Assembly: GCA_012932865.1 (NCBI GenBank)
Contig: SAXG01000029.1
Span: forward strand, 124,001 to 188,000
Direction: 5' to 3'
Length of the DNA: 64,000 nt
Source of the DNA: Amylostereum areolatum
Lineage: Eukaryota; Basidiomycota; Agaricomycetes; Russulales; Stereaceae
This document shows positions 31,242-42,984 of this stretch, in pieces. A program made the translations under genes and the position numbers. The number at the start of each line of letters is the position of its first letter. The stretch's first letter is position 1. The notes under the pieces were generated by a model. The model was not told the DNA's origin, did no database searches, and saw only the letters and a program-made list of their open reading frames with translations.

Positions 31242-33338
31242 TATCCCAACAGCGAGGCTGGACACGAGCGCGCTGTGCGCCTAGTTGGTATCACTTGTCT
31301 TTCTTCATTGGTGTGCCCTCTCTCTGTGCCCTCTCTCACCCCAGGCTGATTCCCCGAACCCCCCCAGCCCCACCCCACAGCCTTCTCCATACCGTCCCTC
31401 ATATTCTTCACGTTCTACCTCGCCTTCCCACTCCGAATCCTCGACACTATGGACAGCGAAGACGTGTACGGGACCTTCACGCGCAAGGAGGCGGAGGTGG
31501 AGCGCACACGCGAGTGCGGAAGGCTTGGAGTCGGTGTCGGTCTAGAGGATCACCGTCGATGTGAAGGACGCACTACAGAAGGTGGCGTTTGAAGCTCATG
31601 GTTTGGGAGCTCGGGATTCTTCTCGCGCGGGTTTCACTCGTGTCTGCGCGTTGGGTTACGATCGTGATACTATCTCTTTTACACTTTTATAATACAAATT
31701 CTGTGGTACAACTTATCGCATGTGCGTATGATCCATTAACGTGTTTCTGCGATCCAGGAACTTCGACAGGGCCGACATGCATGCTCGTCGTGTCTCACGG
31801 CATCGACACGTTCACCAGCCAATCAGATTCGAATGGAATCTGTTTCCAATTCCGCGACGCCGTCCGTTCCGCTCGTCGTCCCCTCCTTTAATTTCCCTCC
31901 CTCCTCCCTCCTCACGCTCTCAAGGGTACAAATGTGCGGGGTTTCTCAGTGTGAAATATCCTGGATCAACCGCAATTTGTAGCCTCGAGAGCGCGAGAAT
32001 GGTTGTCAATTTGCTATCATTTGGAAGATTGACACCTTGACCTGCGTGTGCTGGACGTGGTGCTGGACGTGATGCACAGTGGTACAGTGCTTGTGGGCGG
32101 GACGGAGATGGAGAGCATGAGGGAGATGAGGGAGGGGGACAGGCCGATGCGGACAAGCAAGAGGCTCGGTGTGTTGTTCTCCGGTCAGTTGCGAGAGGGG
32201 AGGCTGACAACTCGGACGTGGGCAGATGGGGATCGAAGAGTATATATTCAAACTCGAAGATGGGTCGATCTCGTTCTTAACAGGTTGGAAGTGCTCACCA
32301 AACACAAACTCACGAGAGAACGAGAGAACACGTCCCGCCGTCTCATCCACGCGTGAAGTACGTGCTGCGAACACAATTTATGGGCCCAACATACCTCGAA
32401 AGCTCAAGGCTCCAACCCCGCGGCGAGCAACCTCAATGGCAAATGATGACGAGATTGATGTTTGCCTTAACGTGAGGTGGAGGCGGGGGAGGGGGAGTGC
32501 GGCGCAGTCACGCGGGCTGCATCCTCATCGGTGAGCATTTTCTTTCAGAACGGGGTAGTTCGTACTCACGTTTGCCCAAGTGTTATCCCACCACTCATAA
32601 CCCTCACCATCACCTTTCCGACTCGTCGAGTATGTGACGCTAATCTATCCTGTTCAGTTCTGCATCCCTTTTCTTCGAAGATAGAGGTGGCGGCGGCAAG
32701 CAAAACCTTTCCGCCCAGGGCAGGCCTTGGTGTGTGTGGACATGGCGATGTATGGGGGCCAGGCGCGCCTGCACAGGTGGTCAGTGTCTTTTTTCTGTGT
32801 TCGCTTACTGCGCTCACGTCTGTTCCAGGGGGGATCATGTTGCGCTCACCTTCACACGAGAACGCGACAGACGCAGTCTCCACCGTTGCCGCGCGGGTGG
32901 ACGACCTTGGTCACGTAGGGCGGGGGAACCGTTGGTGCGCGAAGGCCGTACTCGAAGAGAAGGGTCGATAAATAGACAAAGGGTTAGTCCACGTTAGTAT
33001 GCCCGAATTTGACGAGTACTTACCTTCACCCCGCTAGCCGCCATGCCTTCGGTCGTCTCACTATCCTCCTTACTGCTGCCATGTGCCGTGATCGAGCAGA
33101 GGATGTGGGTCGGGATGCGGGACATTGAGGGCGTTCAGGGGGGGCGAGGGCACCTCTGCCCACTACCGCGCTCACGACGTCGTCAGGACGCTGGACGTCG
33201 TACTGTGAGGCTCTCCCGTCAAGACGAGGGTGAAATCGGTAAGTGACAATTGAGCGCATCGATATGGATTGCACTCACCCGTTTTCATTCAGTCACCCCG
33301 CCACCTTTGCCTTCCCCCGAGATGCCGTCGTTCGATCA
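31242..33338. other. No recognisable gene
   Basis: About 2.1 kb between the KDZ gene and the cyclin pseudogene. Short open frames on both strands, mostly low complexity (Pro/Ser/Arg-rich), without motifs. Confidence 0.4.
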
Positions 33339-35083
33339 ATGTCGCGCGTGTTCACAGCACCCTCGCGCGATCGGATACGTGTTTCGTGCGGAGATGTTGA
33401 TGGAGGGCAGGCGGATCAGTTGCGAAAAATGCAACTACTGCCAGGCAACATACTCACAGCATCAAATACACATTCTGAGGCCTCTGACATACCTGTGAGC
33501 ATCTTTTCTGCGGCGGGGCTATGGCTGTCATCGATCTCCATTCACTGACTTTTTGACCCTTAGACGAGGTGTGCTCGAGTCGCTGTCTACAAGGACGAAA
33601 ACACCAATGCTCGCTCTAGAGCTCTCCGTACTAAACCCCCTTCTACCAACGGCACCCTGCAGGAAAGCGCAAGTGCTCTGCTTTTGGAGAGGTCGTCGTC
33701 AACAAACCCAAGGCATCCAAGCTCAAGGGGAAAGATAAGGACGACACCCCCACTGGTCCCGTCAAGAAATTCGACGGTGTAGTTCTTAAAACCCGAGTTA
33801 CCACAACCACGACCACCACCGCGACTGCGACGACCAGGGCCCCACCATGTTTTGCTGCAGCCCCTGCCGCCACAAAGCGCATGAACCGCTCGACCGGAGA
33901 TGTCAAGAGGCGGATATTCCCGCGGTCGTCGACGATGCCATGTTGATCGACTCGCCTGCGCTGGTTGTTCCCCGCCCGCCGTGTCTCCCCGCAGCGGTCG
34001 TGCAAGTCTAACTTAATTGGACGTAGACCCTCCGTCAAGCATGAGGCGGTGGAAGAAGACGAGGCGGAGGCGCACCGGGTAATCAAGAAGCGACCAACGT
34101 CATCCGAAACCCCGGAGGAGTTTGACCCCCGCACAACGAAGGTGGAGGGGGTTGACGAGGTTCAGCAAGCGCAAGTTGAGTTGCAGAAACGTATCAAGGA
34201 CATCAAAGTTTAGGCCAAGGCCGACCCGGAAGGCCAAGAATCGGTCGACCTCGACGAGGAAGATGCGGATGATCCTTTGATGGTCAATGAGTACGTCGGT
34301 GAGGTTTTTGAGTATCTCAAAGAAGTCTAGGTGAGTTTTTTCACCCATTATATCTTCATCCACTTTGCTCATCGGGTTTCACAGCAAGCCACCCTGCCCA
34401 ACCAGAACTACATAGAGAACCAGAAAGACCTCGCCTGAAAATGCACGATATCCTGACGGACTGGATCATTCAGGTTCACATGTGCTTCCGTCTACTCCCA
34501 GAGACACTTTTCCTGGCGACCAACATCATTGATCGATTCCTTTCAGCCCATGCTGTTTCCCTGGCCAAGCTTCAACTCGTCGGCATCACCTGTATGTTCA
34601 TCGCTGCCAAGGTTGAGGAGATCGTCGCGCCATCGGCGGCCAACTTCCTCTACTGTGTGGACACTAGCTAGAGTAGCTACACAGAGGTCGTGATGACCGG
34701 GTACGTTTCTTCTTCTTACTGTCTTTCGTGTCTCATCACCTTCCTCAGACGGCAAACTTGGCGCATTATTCCTCTTACCCGGAAAGCGCGCCCATCCCTA
34801 CCGCCAACCTCATTACATCCTCAAGCATATTCGCCACCCTTCATTCTACAAGAAGTACGCGTCGAAAAAGTACATGAAGGTTCGTGATGTATAGTTCGGG
34901 CTGTTTGCTTTGCATCTCACATACTATCGTTTACAGGCCAGCGTCTTCGCGCGGTGGTGGGCGTTGAACCACTGGACTGAAAATATACCAGTTCCTTCGG
35001 AGACTGAGTTTGCCTCCACCAAGGCCCTCATTCGTGTGGTTCATGAGCGCGCGGTAGAGGCGGGTTTGGACCCTGATCAATGA
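33339..35083 (+). pseudogene. B-type (G2/mitotic) cyclin pseudogene retaining introns
   Basis: The N-terminal region has ARVAVYKDENTNARSRALRT and KRSAFGEVVVNKPK-type sequence; then DLDEEDADDPLMVNEYV, the cyclin box MHDILTDWIIQVHMCFRLLP, ETLFLATNIIDRFLSAHAVS, LAKLQLVGITCMFIAAKVEE, IVAPSAANFLYCVDTS, then NLAHYSSYPESA, HYILKHIRHPSFYKKYASKK and the tail ASVFARWWALNHWTENIP to a stop at 35083. Splice-like introns remain (33511-33564, 34331-34384, 34700-34748 and 34875-34936, approximately). Stops in frame: TAG 34211, TAG 34328, TGA 34436 (Trp expected) and TAG 34669. Several frameshifts are present, and most of the C-terminal cyclin fold between the box and NLAHYSSYPE is deleted. It would have activated the mitotic Cdk; as it stands it cannot encode a cyclin. 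Retained introns exclude a processed pseudogene. Confidence 0.9.
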
Positions 35084-36457
35084 TGCTACGAAGAGTTGAC
35101 CATGGATCTTCATGGCGCATCACCTCGCTCTTGAGCACCACCCCCTCCAGCACGACGGTCATACTATCTGCATCGGCTCATCCGCATTCACTCCATTTGT
35201 TTATTCGTCATATAATATACGGTTACTTAACCCCCCCAATGTTCCCACCTTGCCATTTTCATCATCTCGTTGAACCTCCCCAATCTCATGTGCTCACCTT
35301 TTCACTCGTAGTGTTCCCTTCCGTTCCCCGCTGCCAACAACTTCAAGCCTTCTCGCGGGACCAACATTCGTTCTGTCGCATGTCCACATCAAAACGAGAG
35401 CAACGAGCGGAGTGTTCAAAGGCGCATGGAGAAGGGACGCGCCTTCCGAAGACAGCAGGAGAAGCAAGAGCAGAAAAGCTTGGACAGGTGAGCACCCCAG
35501 CTATCTGTATGAGCAAAAGTGCTCACCTTTTCGTGGTATGCACCCAATGGCCACGCAACAGCACCTCCGCACTTTTCTCGCTCGCACTCTGCAGCACGCG
35601 ATGCTATTGTCGTCGACACACGCGACCCCCCATGTACATTTGTGCGTCGCACAATGCAACACGGAGGGCCGCGTCGGATGTGACATGGGAAGATGGGATC
35701 TATGTTGATCGTCTGGGGCTGAGGTATGGCATCACTCGATCCCGCTGCTGCTATGTGCTCCAGACGGGGTCGCTGCGTGCCGACTGCGACGCGCAACGGG
35801 ATGCGCCTTGAACGCGATGTAATGTGTCATGTCCGAACATGTTGACGGTTTCCCATGCCACACTCGCCATGCCACGAAGTCCCCGCCTCTTACCTCGCGT
35901 CCTTACCCGTGAGGCAAGCATCCGCCTTAACCCCTAAAAATTGCCATGGCGTGAACCCCAGTGCACGCTGTCGCCTGTCATACATTCTGTACTCACATTT
36001 CAACCCTTAGGTTAGGCTCGTCGCTCGGGGGGGCGCACCAGACCCTGTGTGTCTCGTGTCGTCGATGCTCGCCTCCGCCACTTGCATCGCTGCCCATGCA
36101 CCTGCACCTGCACCTACCTGCCCACACGCTCATCCACCCGCACACCTGCACATACCCGCTCGCACGCGTGCGCACAGCCCCATTCACACAGCGTGTACAT
36201 GCGTAGCGCAGTGACGTGCCCGCATGATGCGCAAGCAGTAGCGGCCTAGTGTGAGTCGGATGGCACTCGAGGCGGGAGGTTGACGAGTCTGACTCGAACA
36301 TGGATGGGAGAAAACTGGATGATTGCAGGGGTTGTGTACAGTCTAGTACAGAATAGGATGTGCGTTAAGTAGTAGTAGTAAGTGGATTATGAACATTATT
36401 CTACAGTGATATGGTACACGTCATGAATGATACCGGTGGGTGAATGGGTGATAACAA
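35084..36457. other. No recognisable gene
   Basis: Several overlapping frames without motifs. 36090-36190 is rich in CAC/CCA repeats (cctgcacctgcacctacc), a short low-complexity tract. Confidence 0.4.
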
Positions 36458-36830
36458 CTATGTATCACCAGAGAGCGGTGGCAGGCAGCTTGAGAGTGCA
36501 CGCTTCGTCTGGGGAGTGAGAACAGATGCAAGTTCATTGGGGGTCAAGGGAGGCATGTTGTAAGTGTCAGTGGAAATCATTTGGAAAGTGTTAGGATGTT
36601 CATGAGGAGACAAGGGACCAATGTAAAAGGAAGGAGGGGGGTCAATGGGTAATGGAGGCGGTAAAGATCTGATAAACTCAGAAAACTCATCAGAGCCATG
36701 AATATCGGTGTTTGGCTTGACCGTGTTCCCAGGGAAAGGACCTGACATAACAGGTTCTGGGAGAACCAAACCGGAGGAAGTGTCAACGAGGGGTGTGGAC
36801 GAGATGAAAGGATCGTCAACAATGCTATTG
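36458..36830 (-). other. Hypothetical terminal exon
   Basis: An open minus-strand frame of about 120 codons preceded by a plausible acceptor (gatgcaatag just right of 36826). It is Pro/Ser-rich (RSLPPPLPIDPPPSFYIGPL) and ends CLPPLSGDT stop. No start codon or upstream exon could be linked and no family is recognised. Confidence 0.3.
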
Positions 36831-37279
36831 CATCAGCAAATTGTTGAATTTTGTTTCACCTTGTTAAGCCGTGTTTTTGCTTGTTGCAGTGTTGCACAAC
36901 GTGCAAAACAGCACAAAACAGTCAAAACATGCCAACGTGACAACATGTCCCCAGGCCATGTCTGATTGCTCAACACGCATGGGTTGGCCAATGAACAGCC
37001 AATGTATACCCAATGAACACACAACTTAGGATCTTCAACAGTTATACAGGTTAGCTGGCAACTTGGTACAACAGCTCAACTCAGTTTGAATACAATTCAA
37101 AACATCATGCATCATCTATCAGGATCAAAACAAATTCCATTTGAAACAATGTAGCTACTCAGTACTCAATCCATAGGTAATGTAGATATTGTAAAGGCAG
37201 TAGGGTACGGAATGACGAGGGTGCAGGTATGGACACGGGCGCACATGACGAGACAACAGGGGCAGGGGCGTCGGGAGCC
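36831..37279. other. AT-rich non-coding
   Basis: No gene seen. 36840-36960 has recurring GTTGCA/TTGTT and CAAAACA words on both strands. Confidence 0.35.
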
Positions 37280-38110
37280 GAGTGTTGGCGATGAGGCCAT
37301 CGGCACTGGGGGCGATGGGCGCGTTGGCGTTGGGAGGTGATGAGGGCGTGGGCGTTGGGGGGCGACGCGCGCGTGGGCGTTGGGGGGTGACGAGGCCGTA
37401 GGGGGTGACGAGGGCGTTAGGAGGTACGAGGGTGTGGGGGGTGATGAAGCTGTTGGCGGTGACGAGGCCGTTGGCGGTGACGAGGCCGTCAGCGGCGGGG
37501 ACGATGCACATCACCATGGGGGCAACGGGCGCGTTGACATTGAGGGCGACGGGTGTGGGCGTTGACAGCGATGAGCATGGGCCTTGCGGGTGATGAGGGC
37601 GTGGGGGTGACAAAGGCGCGGGGGGTGACAAAGGCGCGGGGGGTGACGTGGCCGTGGGGGGTGGGGGCGACAGGGACAACACGCGTCACCGTGGGGGCGA
37701 CAAAGGTGTTCACGTTGAGGGCGACACGTGTCGGCGTTGGGGGTGACGTGCGCAGTGGCGTTGAGCCTGAGGGCGACGGGCATGGGCGTTGAGGGCAACG
37801 GGCGTGGGCGTCGAGTGCGGCGATGAGGTTGTTGGGGGGGGGTGACGAGGCCGTGGGCCTTGCGGGCGATGAGGGCCTTGTGGGTGACGAGGGCGTGGGG
37901 GGTGACGAGGGCGTGGGGGTGACGAGGGCGTGGGGGGTGGGGGCGACGCGCGTCGCCGTGGGGTGACAAAGGCGTTGGCATTGGGGGCGACGCGCGTGTT
38001 GGCGTTGAGGGCGACAAGTGTGAGCATTGAGGACGAGCGTAGGTGTTGAAGGTGGCGGCGAGGTCGTTGAAGGCGACGGCGAGGTCGACAAAGGCGGCGG
38101 CAACGACCAG
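37280..38110. repeat. GC-rich degenerate minisatellite (about 830 bp)
   Basis: Tandem imperfect copies of an 18-21 bp unit of the form gtgacgaggGCGTGGGGG, alternating with GCGTTGGGGGCGAC and GGCGATG variants. The strand bias is strong: G-rich on the plus strand. Three overlapping minus-strand frames stay open through it as Pro/Thr/Ser/Arg-rich strings, as expected for units whose length is a multiple of three, so I do not call them genes. Confidence 0.85.
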
Positions 38111-38768
38111 GCCGGGTCCCCAACAACGACGGATTGTCGTGGTTGAAGACAAAGAGACGACACGGCGTCGAGCATCAACATAACTGGAGAGTCACGTGAC
38201 TATATGTATCCGAAATCCACTAAGTCGTGATTTCACAAGTAATTGAACAGTTAACCAAATTACCTACTAAATTTACCAAGTATGAAAGTAAACTACTATA
38301 TACCCAAGAGAACTTCCAAGTCACACTTGTTTCAACAAGCTAGCCAGGAATTTTGTCCCCAAGTGTAAATACTAAGGTATTGCCTATGCTGTTGGTGGAG
38401 ATGGGAAGCCTGTTGCACGGAATTCTTGTATTGTGTTCAAACTGGGTAGTTTATGAGATATTGGTGTATTGTTGAGTACTCATCCCAGTTGGCATGTGTT
38501 TAGCCAACTTCACAACTGGTGACAACATCTCAACACCTCAAATCATCAGGAAAAACGGGACCCTACATCGTGATATGCCAACCTACACAGTACTACATTG
38601 GTCTGGTGGTGACTGCACTGTATCATGTAGCATACATAGCAACAAGACTTACTCTATAGTACACTGTAGGATATGAAGGTGCTCGCAGAGCCCTGTAGTA
38701 CTCCAGTGTCGCCACTAGAACAATGTAGCACTACATTGAAGGCACACCTACACCTACGCCTACATGAA
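38111..38768. other. AT-rich non-coding
   Basis: No gene seen. A TATATAAAAGG motif sits at about 38770 just past the stop of the next gene and reads toward the plus strand; no plus-strand gene follows it. Confidence 0.35.
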
Positions 38769-39698
38769 CTATATAAAAGGTGACTCGTCCAAGTCGAGAT
38801 CACCAGTATCATCACTTCCCACATCGCTTCTTGCATCGCTTCCCGCATCGTCAATCCCCACCGCATCAGCACTCCCTGGATCGTCGACATCCGTATCCGT
38901 CGGGAGCACCTGACTCTCCAGTCCTAGTATCGCCATCATCGAACGGCGGGTGCGGCGGCGGCGTGCAGGGGGAGAAGCTGCTCCTGGAATTGTGAACGTG
39001 CTGCCCACAGGTGAGGGTGAGCATCCAGGAGTCCCTGATCTTGGTGAGGACGAACTTGCCGTCACTGGTAACGGCTTCACTGGCGACGACGGGGGAGTCA
39101 CAGTCCTGCGGCGCTTTGGCGACGACGGTACCTGGGTCGAGTTCGTTGGCGAAGGCAGTGCTCTATTTTCTACGGAATCGATGTTAGTAGATGGTCCCGA
39201 GACCGCTGGAACATCATGCGAGACAACATACCTTTGTCTTCACATACGGCGGGAGAGGATTGAGCGGGAGGAACAATGTTGAGCGAGGAGCCGTTGCACG
39301 CGGGGGTAGGCATAAGTGGCTCTGGAACCACAGGGTCTCACTGTCAGAAGCTCCCTCAGTCATGAGAGCCACTATCACGCACCTTTTTTTTGCTCTAAAG
39401 CCTGTCTAGTCAATTTTGAGTCGCCACTGGGAGTCAGCAGCGCACTGACCGGGGTGGAGGATCCTGAATTCATGGCGAGCTTTTTTGGAGCTGGGAGGGA
39501 CCGCAGGTAATCTTCCTCTATCATCATACGAACCCTCTGTATCAAGACAATAAGTATTCTATGTGCGCCGAAGTATGATTGACGACTTACAATTGGCTGA
39601 GGTTTTTCACCGGGGTGTACCACAAACTCCGAGATCGTGATGGTGGGATCCAGGATCATGGTCACCTCTGCCTCAAGGACAGGGGAGGGTGTTGCCAT
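38769..39698 (-). CDS. Four-exon gene of unknown family with a KEN motif
   Basis: Complement: 39698-39591, 39536-39383, 39321-39232, 39169-38769; three GT-AG introns (54, 61 and 62 bp) keep one frame of 250 residues from MATPSPVLEAEV to DLDESPFI. Notable features: EEDYLRSLPAPKKLAM, a Ser/Pro-rich middle, a KEN tripeptide (EDKENRALPSP) created across the last splice junction, a basic patch ARRRRTRRS and an acidic Asp-rich tail. Disordered, probably nuclear. KEN motifs can be APC/C degrons, but with no family match this is only a possibility. It is one of the few intact genes in the window and shows no transposon features, so it is probably a host gene. Confidence 0.65.
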
Positions 39699-40882
39699 AC
39701 CACGACGCAGTGGATCTGTCTAAGATCGAGAGCGATGAGAGTGGGTGGGGACACAGGAGACACGGCGGAGGAGCTGGTCGGAACAAATGTACGACGCCCC
39801 AAGTCGGAATCGGAAACGTCCGGTGGTCACGTGCTCCTGCTCTGACGGCCGCACACGATATTATTACTTTGAAACGGCTCAATACTGGTACTAGCGGACC
39901 TCAATGGGCGTTGGCTATGCTTCGTAAGTATTCACTGTTCAAATTTCAGACCTTAACGGCTGACGCCCCGAGCAGGAGATTTGAGCGCTGGAGTTCACCC
40001 GTGACACTGTCATCAGTAACATGTTTAGGGTTCGTCACGGCCGCGTCCACTCGCTTGGTCACAGCCGCGTCCACTCGCTCGCGTTTTCTATCGCCACCTC
40101 TTCCCTTCCTTATTTCCTTATTGACTACCAACATTCAATGCACCCCAGGGTACCAAGCCACGCAACGAGATGCGAACAGATCTCTCGTCCATACCTCGAA
40201 GAAGGACACAGACTGGGCGATGGCAGTGGTTTGGGGGTTGTGATCTCGTCGACACCGTTCGGTTCCCTGTCTTTTTGAACAAGGTGCATAATGTAGTGTC
40301 TCTGCACACATTTGGATAAGTGATACTGACTATGGGTCATTGCTTTTACATCTTCCCCTCGCGATTATCGACCACGCAGCCAACACGCCATCCCTCCCAT
40401 GACCCCCTCCCCCCCCCCCCCCCCATCAGCAACATCCACACCGACCCGTCGCTCGGGCCTCTCAAAACCAATACCCCCCGAACGCATGCACGACCGTCGC
40501 GGATGCGATGCGGTGTGGATCGGCATCAGCCTCTGCCGACAGCCTCGCTCCAACCGCATATGCTCCCCCACCGACAGCCAGCGTTGTGGCATGCTGCCTC
40601 ACGTCAAAGTGATCAACGCGCTGTCACGGCCATATTTGGATATGACCGCAACAGGGATATAGTCAGGAAGGAAAATGGAAGACTAGAGGAGAGGAGCAGA
40701 AAGGCAAAGAGACAGTAAGCCACACCAGAGACGGAACATAGTATGTCCAAGCCGGCCATCAAAGAAGAGCAAGCTGGACAAAGGAGGGGCCGGGAGAGAA
40801 GGAAAGCCGATGATCGGCGGCACCAAAGGAAGTAGGATGGACGGGCCAGACACTGTCGATCTTGAAGGTTAATTCAGCCGCA
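39699..40882. other. No recognisable gene
   Basis: Scattered short frames. A 17-nt C run near 40421-40437 and a tandem repeat of TCACAGCCGCGTCCACTCGC-type sequence near 40036-40082 are the only structures seen. Confidence 0.35.
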
Positions 40883-40888
40883 TATAAA
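40883..40888 (+). promoter_or_regulatory. TATA box of the orphan gene
   Basis: The TATAAA within CATATAAAGATGCGG lies 61 bp upstream of the ATG at 40949, a usual fungal spacing once a short leader is allowed. Confidence 0.5.
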
Positions 40889-40948
40889 GATGCGGCAGGA
40901 AGAGAAAGGCATCTTGGCTCCTTGCTTCACTTTTCGCACCGACACACC

Positions 40949-42079
40949 ATGAATAACAACTCCCTCCCCACCAATCGCCTCGGTGCCTCTGACCATTCCA
41001 CGAAGTCCAGCGGCATGCAACTCGCCGACGGTGTACGCCTTGCCCAGTCACGTTCTCCCTCTACCCCTCTGGCCACATCCCTCACGAGCGACCCCGACCC
41101 TTACGCACCAGCGCGCATCCTCGACACCCGCATACGCTTGAACAACCCGCCGACTAGCGACATCATCTACAACCCTATCGTCACCCTGCGGTTAGCCCGT
41201 CGCCCCAACGCTACCCCCTCTATGCCGCAATACGACCTACAGGATGCCCGAGCGCCCATCCGTGCCGCGACGATCGCCAGGTTGGTCAAGGACAATGTCT
41301 CCCACCCACACTGGTTGGCGGCCAACGGGATCCTGATCCAAGGGTGGGCCCCTGACCCATTCAAGGGTCCCTCGGAGGTGAATGGGGTATGGATCGTGGA
41401 AGGGAAGGCGCAACAGGTCGGCCCCTCAATGCTGGTGGAGGCAGCAACGGAGACGGGATATCGCTACTACGCGACGGTGGGTGAGTGTCTAGGGAGCGAC
41501 GGCCAGAGCGCCATCTACGTGGGATGGGTACGCAACCACGCCTACGCCCGTACGTTACCCCTCCCCTTGTGCCAAACTCGTGCTGACCCGCAAACAGCAA
41601 TGATAGTCTTTATTATCTGCAACGTCAACTGGGCCATCCCGCTTAGCCCAAAACTTCCTACTTCTTACTCCATCGCTGCGGACTGGTATTGGGCGTTCAA
41701 CCTCCGCCTCGGCACCCTCATCGCCCCTCCCTCTCTCGTCGCCAAGAACATCGCTCGCATTGTGGACGCCCACCTTCCTGCGATGCTGCACCACGTTGTA
41801 GGGCATGAAGGTTACTCCGTCTTTGTATTCCCCGAGTGGGGAAACCTGGCGCCCGTGCTGACAGAGGACCCCTGGGCACCGCTTAGCGACGTGGTGGAGT
41901 ATCTGGCCCACGCGCGCCATGCCATCTATCCGTTCTCCTACTCAGCAGTAGAGCAGTCGCTCTACAAACTGATCGCGGAGGTGCACGAGGTGTCGGCTCA
42001 CCAGATCTCGCACGAGGTACAGGAAAGGGCCGCAGCCATAGAGAAATGGCGGAGGGAAGGGTTATACTTACGCCAGTAA
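40949..42079 (+). CDS. Intact orphan gene, 376 residues (360 if spliced)
   Basis: A single open frame from MNNNSLPTNRLG to REGLYLRQ. After a disordered first ~60 residues the protein looks folded: LVKDNVSHPHWLAANGILIQ, GWAPDPFKGPSEVNGVWIVE, YRYYATVGECLGSDGQSAIY, IAADWYWAFNLRLGTL, GYSVFVFPEWGNLAPVLTED, FSYSAVEQSLYKLIAEVHEV. A 48-nt segment 41550-41597 has perfect splice ends (GTACGT...CAAACAG) and is a multiple of three, so it may be an intron or retained. No signal peptide, membrane segment or known domain is recognised. The last 30 residues are a charged helix. It lies in a repeat-rich region with a TATA box and no stop codons, so it is likely expressed; it could be lineage-specific or transposon cargo. 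Confidence 0.6.
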   Translation: MNNNSLPTNRLGASDHSTKSSGMQLADGVRLAQSRSPSTPLATSLTSDPDPYAPARILDTRIRLNNPPTSDIIYNPIVTLRLARRPNATPSMPQYDLQDARAPIRAATIARLVKDNVSHPHWLAANGILIQGWAPDPFKGPSEVNGVWIVEGKAQQVGPSMLVEAATETGYRYYATVGECLGSDGQSAIYVGWVRNHAYARTLPLPLCQTRADPQTAMIVFIICNVNWAIPLSPKLPTSYSIAADWYWAFNLRLGTLIAPPSLVAKNIARIVDAHLPAMLHHVVGHEGYSVFVFPEWGNLAPVLTEDPWAPLSDVVEYLAHARHAIYPFSYSAVEQSLYKLIAEVHEVSAHQISHEVQERAAAIEKWRREGLYLRQ

Positions 42080-42455
42080 GTGAGAGCAGCTAGGCTAGTG
42101 GGAAGATGGTCGTCTTCCTGCTGTTGCCTGCACGTTCTCCACTTCACTTTTCCTACCGCCCTCCACGTTGTCACACGTTATCTCGTATCGCCCCGTCGAA
42201 ATGACCCGTTACCTTTGCCCGACCTATGCCGCTTGTCTCCTGTTCCCCACGTTGCTTACTGTTGTCTTCCCGTTCTGATATCCCTTGGTCTCCGCTATCG
42301 CTACTATCGCCACCCCCCGTCTCCATGTCATGTTCCTAAACGCCCGCCTGTACGTATACCTGCATGATGATTGTTGATCCCCCTCTTTACCTGTTATCTC
42401 TACCTATTCTATCCAGAGCTACAGCAATCCGTCCCTCAAGTCCTCCTAGCCCAAA

Positions 42456-42984
42456 GTGACACAGTCGTGCTGACTGTGCGCTCAGTCATCCGATCAATGC
42501 ACAGTCAAGTGACTGTGCACTCAGTCATCCATGACAGAATGCACAGTCACTAGACAGAATGCACAGTTCATTGACTGTGCGCACAGTCCATTGCACAGTC
42601 GATCCAACACATGAACAAACAAAGGGCAAAGAGGTATTTAAGGAGAGCTGAGTGGGAGAGAAAGGAGGGAGACTGCCACCGAGACAGACCCCACACGCAC
42701 GCCCTACTGTAAAGCTTACTGTAGCTTACTCTAGAAACCCCAGCCCACTGTTCTCATACACCTTGTAGCTACTTACTGTAGTACCTACTCCGTGTCACGA
42801 ATAAACGCATAACCCCAACGCTTCTCTCATAAGTTTCGTTTAGACCACCCAGAGCGGTGTCTAGCGTTGCTCCTCCTACCTCCCCCCCCCTCACACACAC
42901 CCCTGAAGGCGTAGTACCCAGGCTTCTGACGTTGTGCGAGCAACCACGAACCTTGTAGACGCTTACAACAACCTCACTCGAACA
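42456..42984 (+). repeat. LTR-like sequence with clustered CACAGTCA motifs
   Basis: Between tgacacagtc and gcttacaaca, with a TATTTAAGG box (about 42633), a cap-region Ser/Arg-poor stretch, and an AATAAA signal (about 42800), in the order expected for an LTR. At least nine copies of GCACAGTCA or TGACTGTGC occur in 42460-42600 in both orientations. The ends are not proven and no target duplication was identified. Confidence 0.4.

Noticed and set aside
28743..32400. Search for terminal inverted repeats around the second KDZ gene
   Set aside because: A GAACA...CAATTT...GCCCAAC similarity at about 28730 and 32360 is direct rather than inverted and too short; no matching ends to the first KDZ element.
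37155..38181. Three long minus-strand open frames rich in Pro, Thr and Arg
   Set aside because: They overlap one another in different frames through a tandem repeat whose unit is a multiple of three; no start context, domain or splice evidence.
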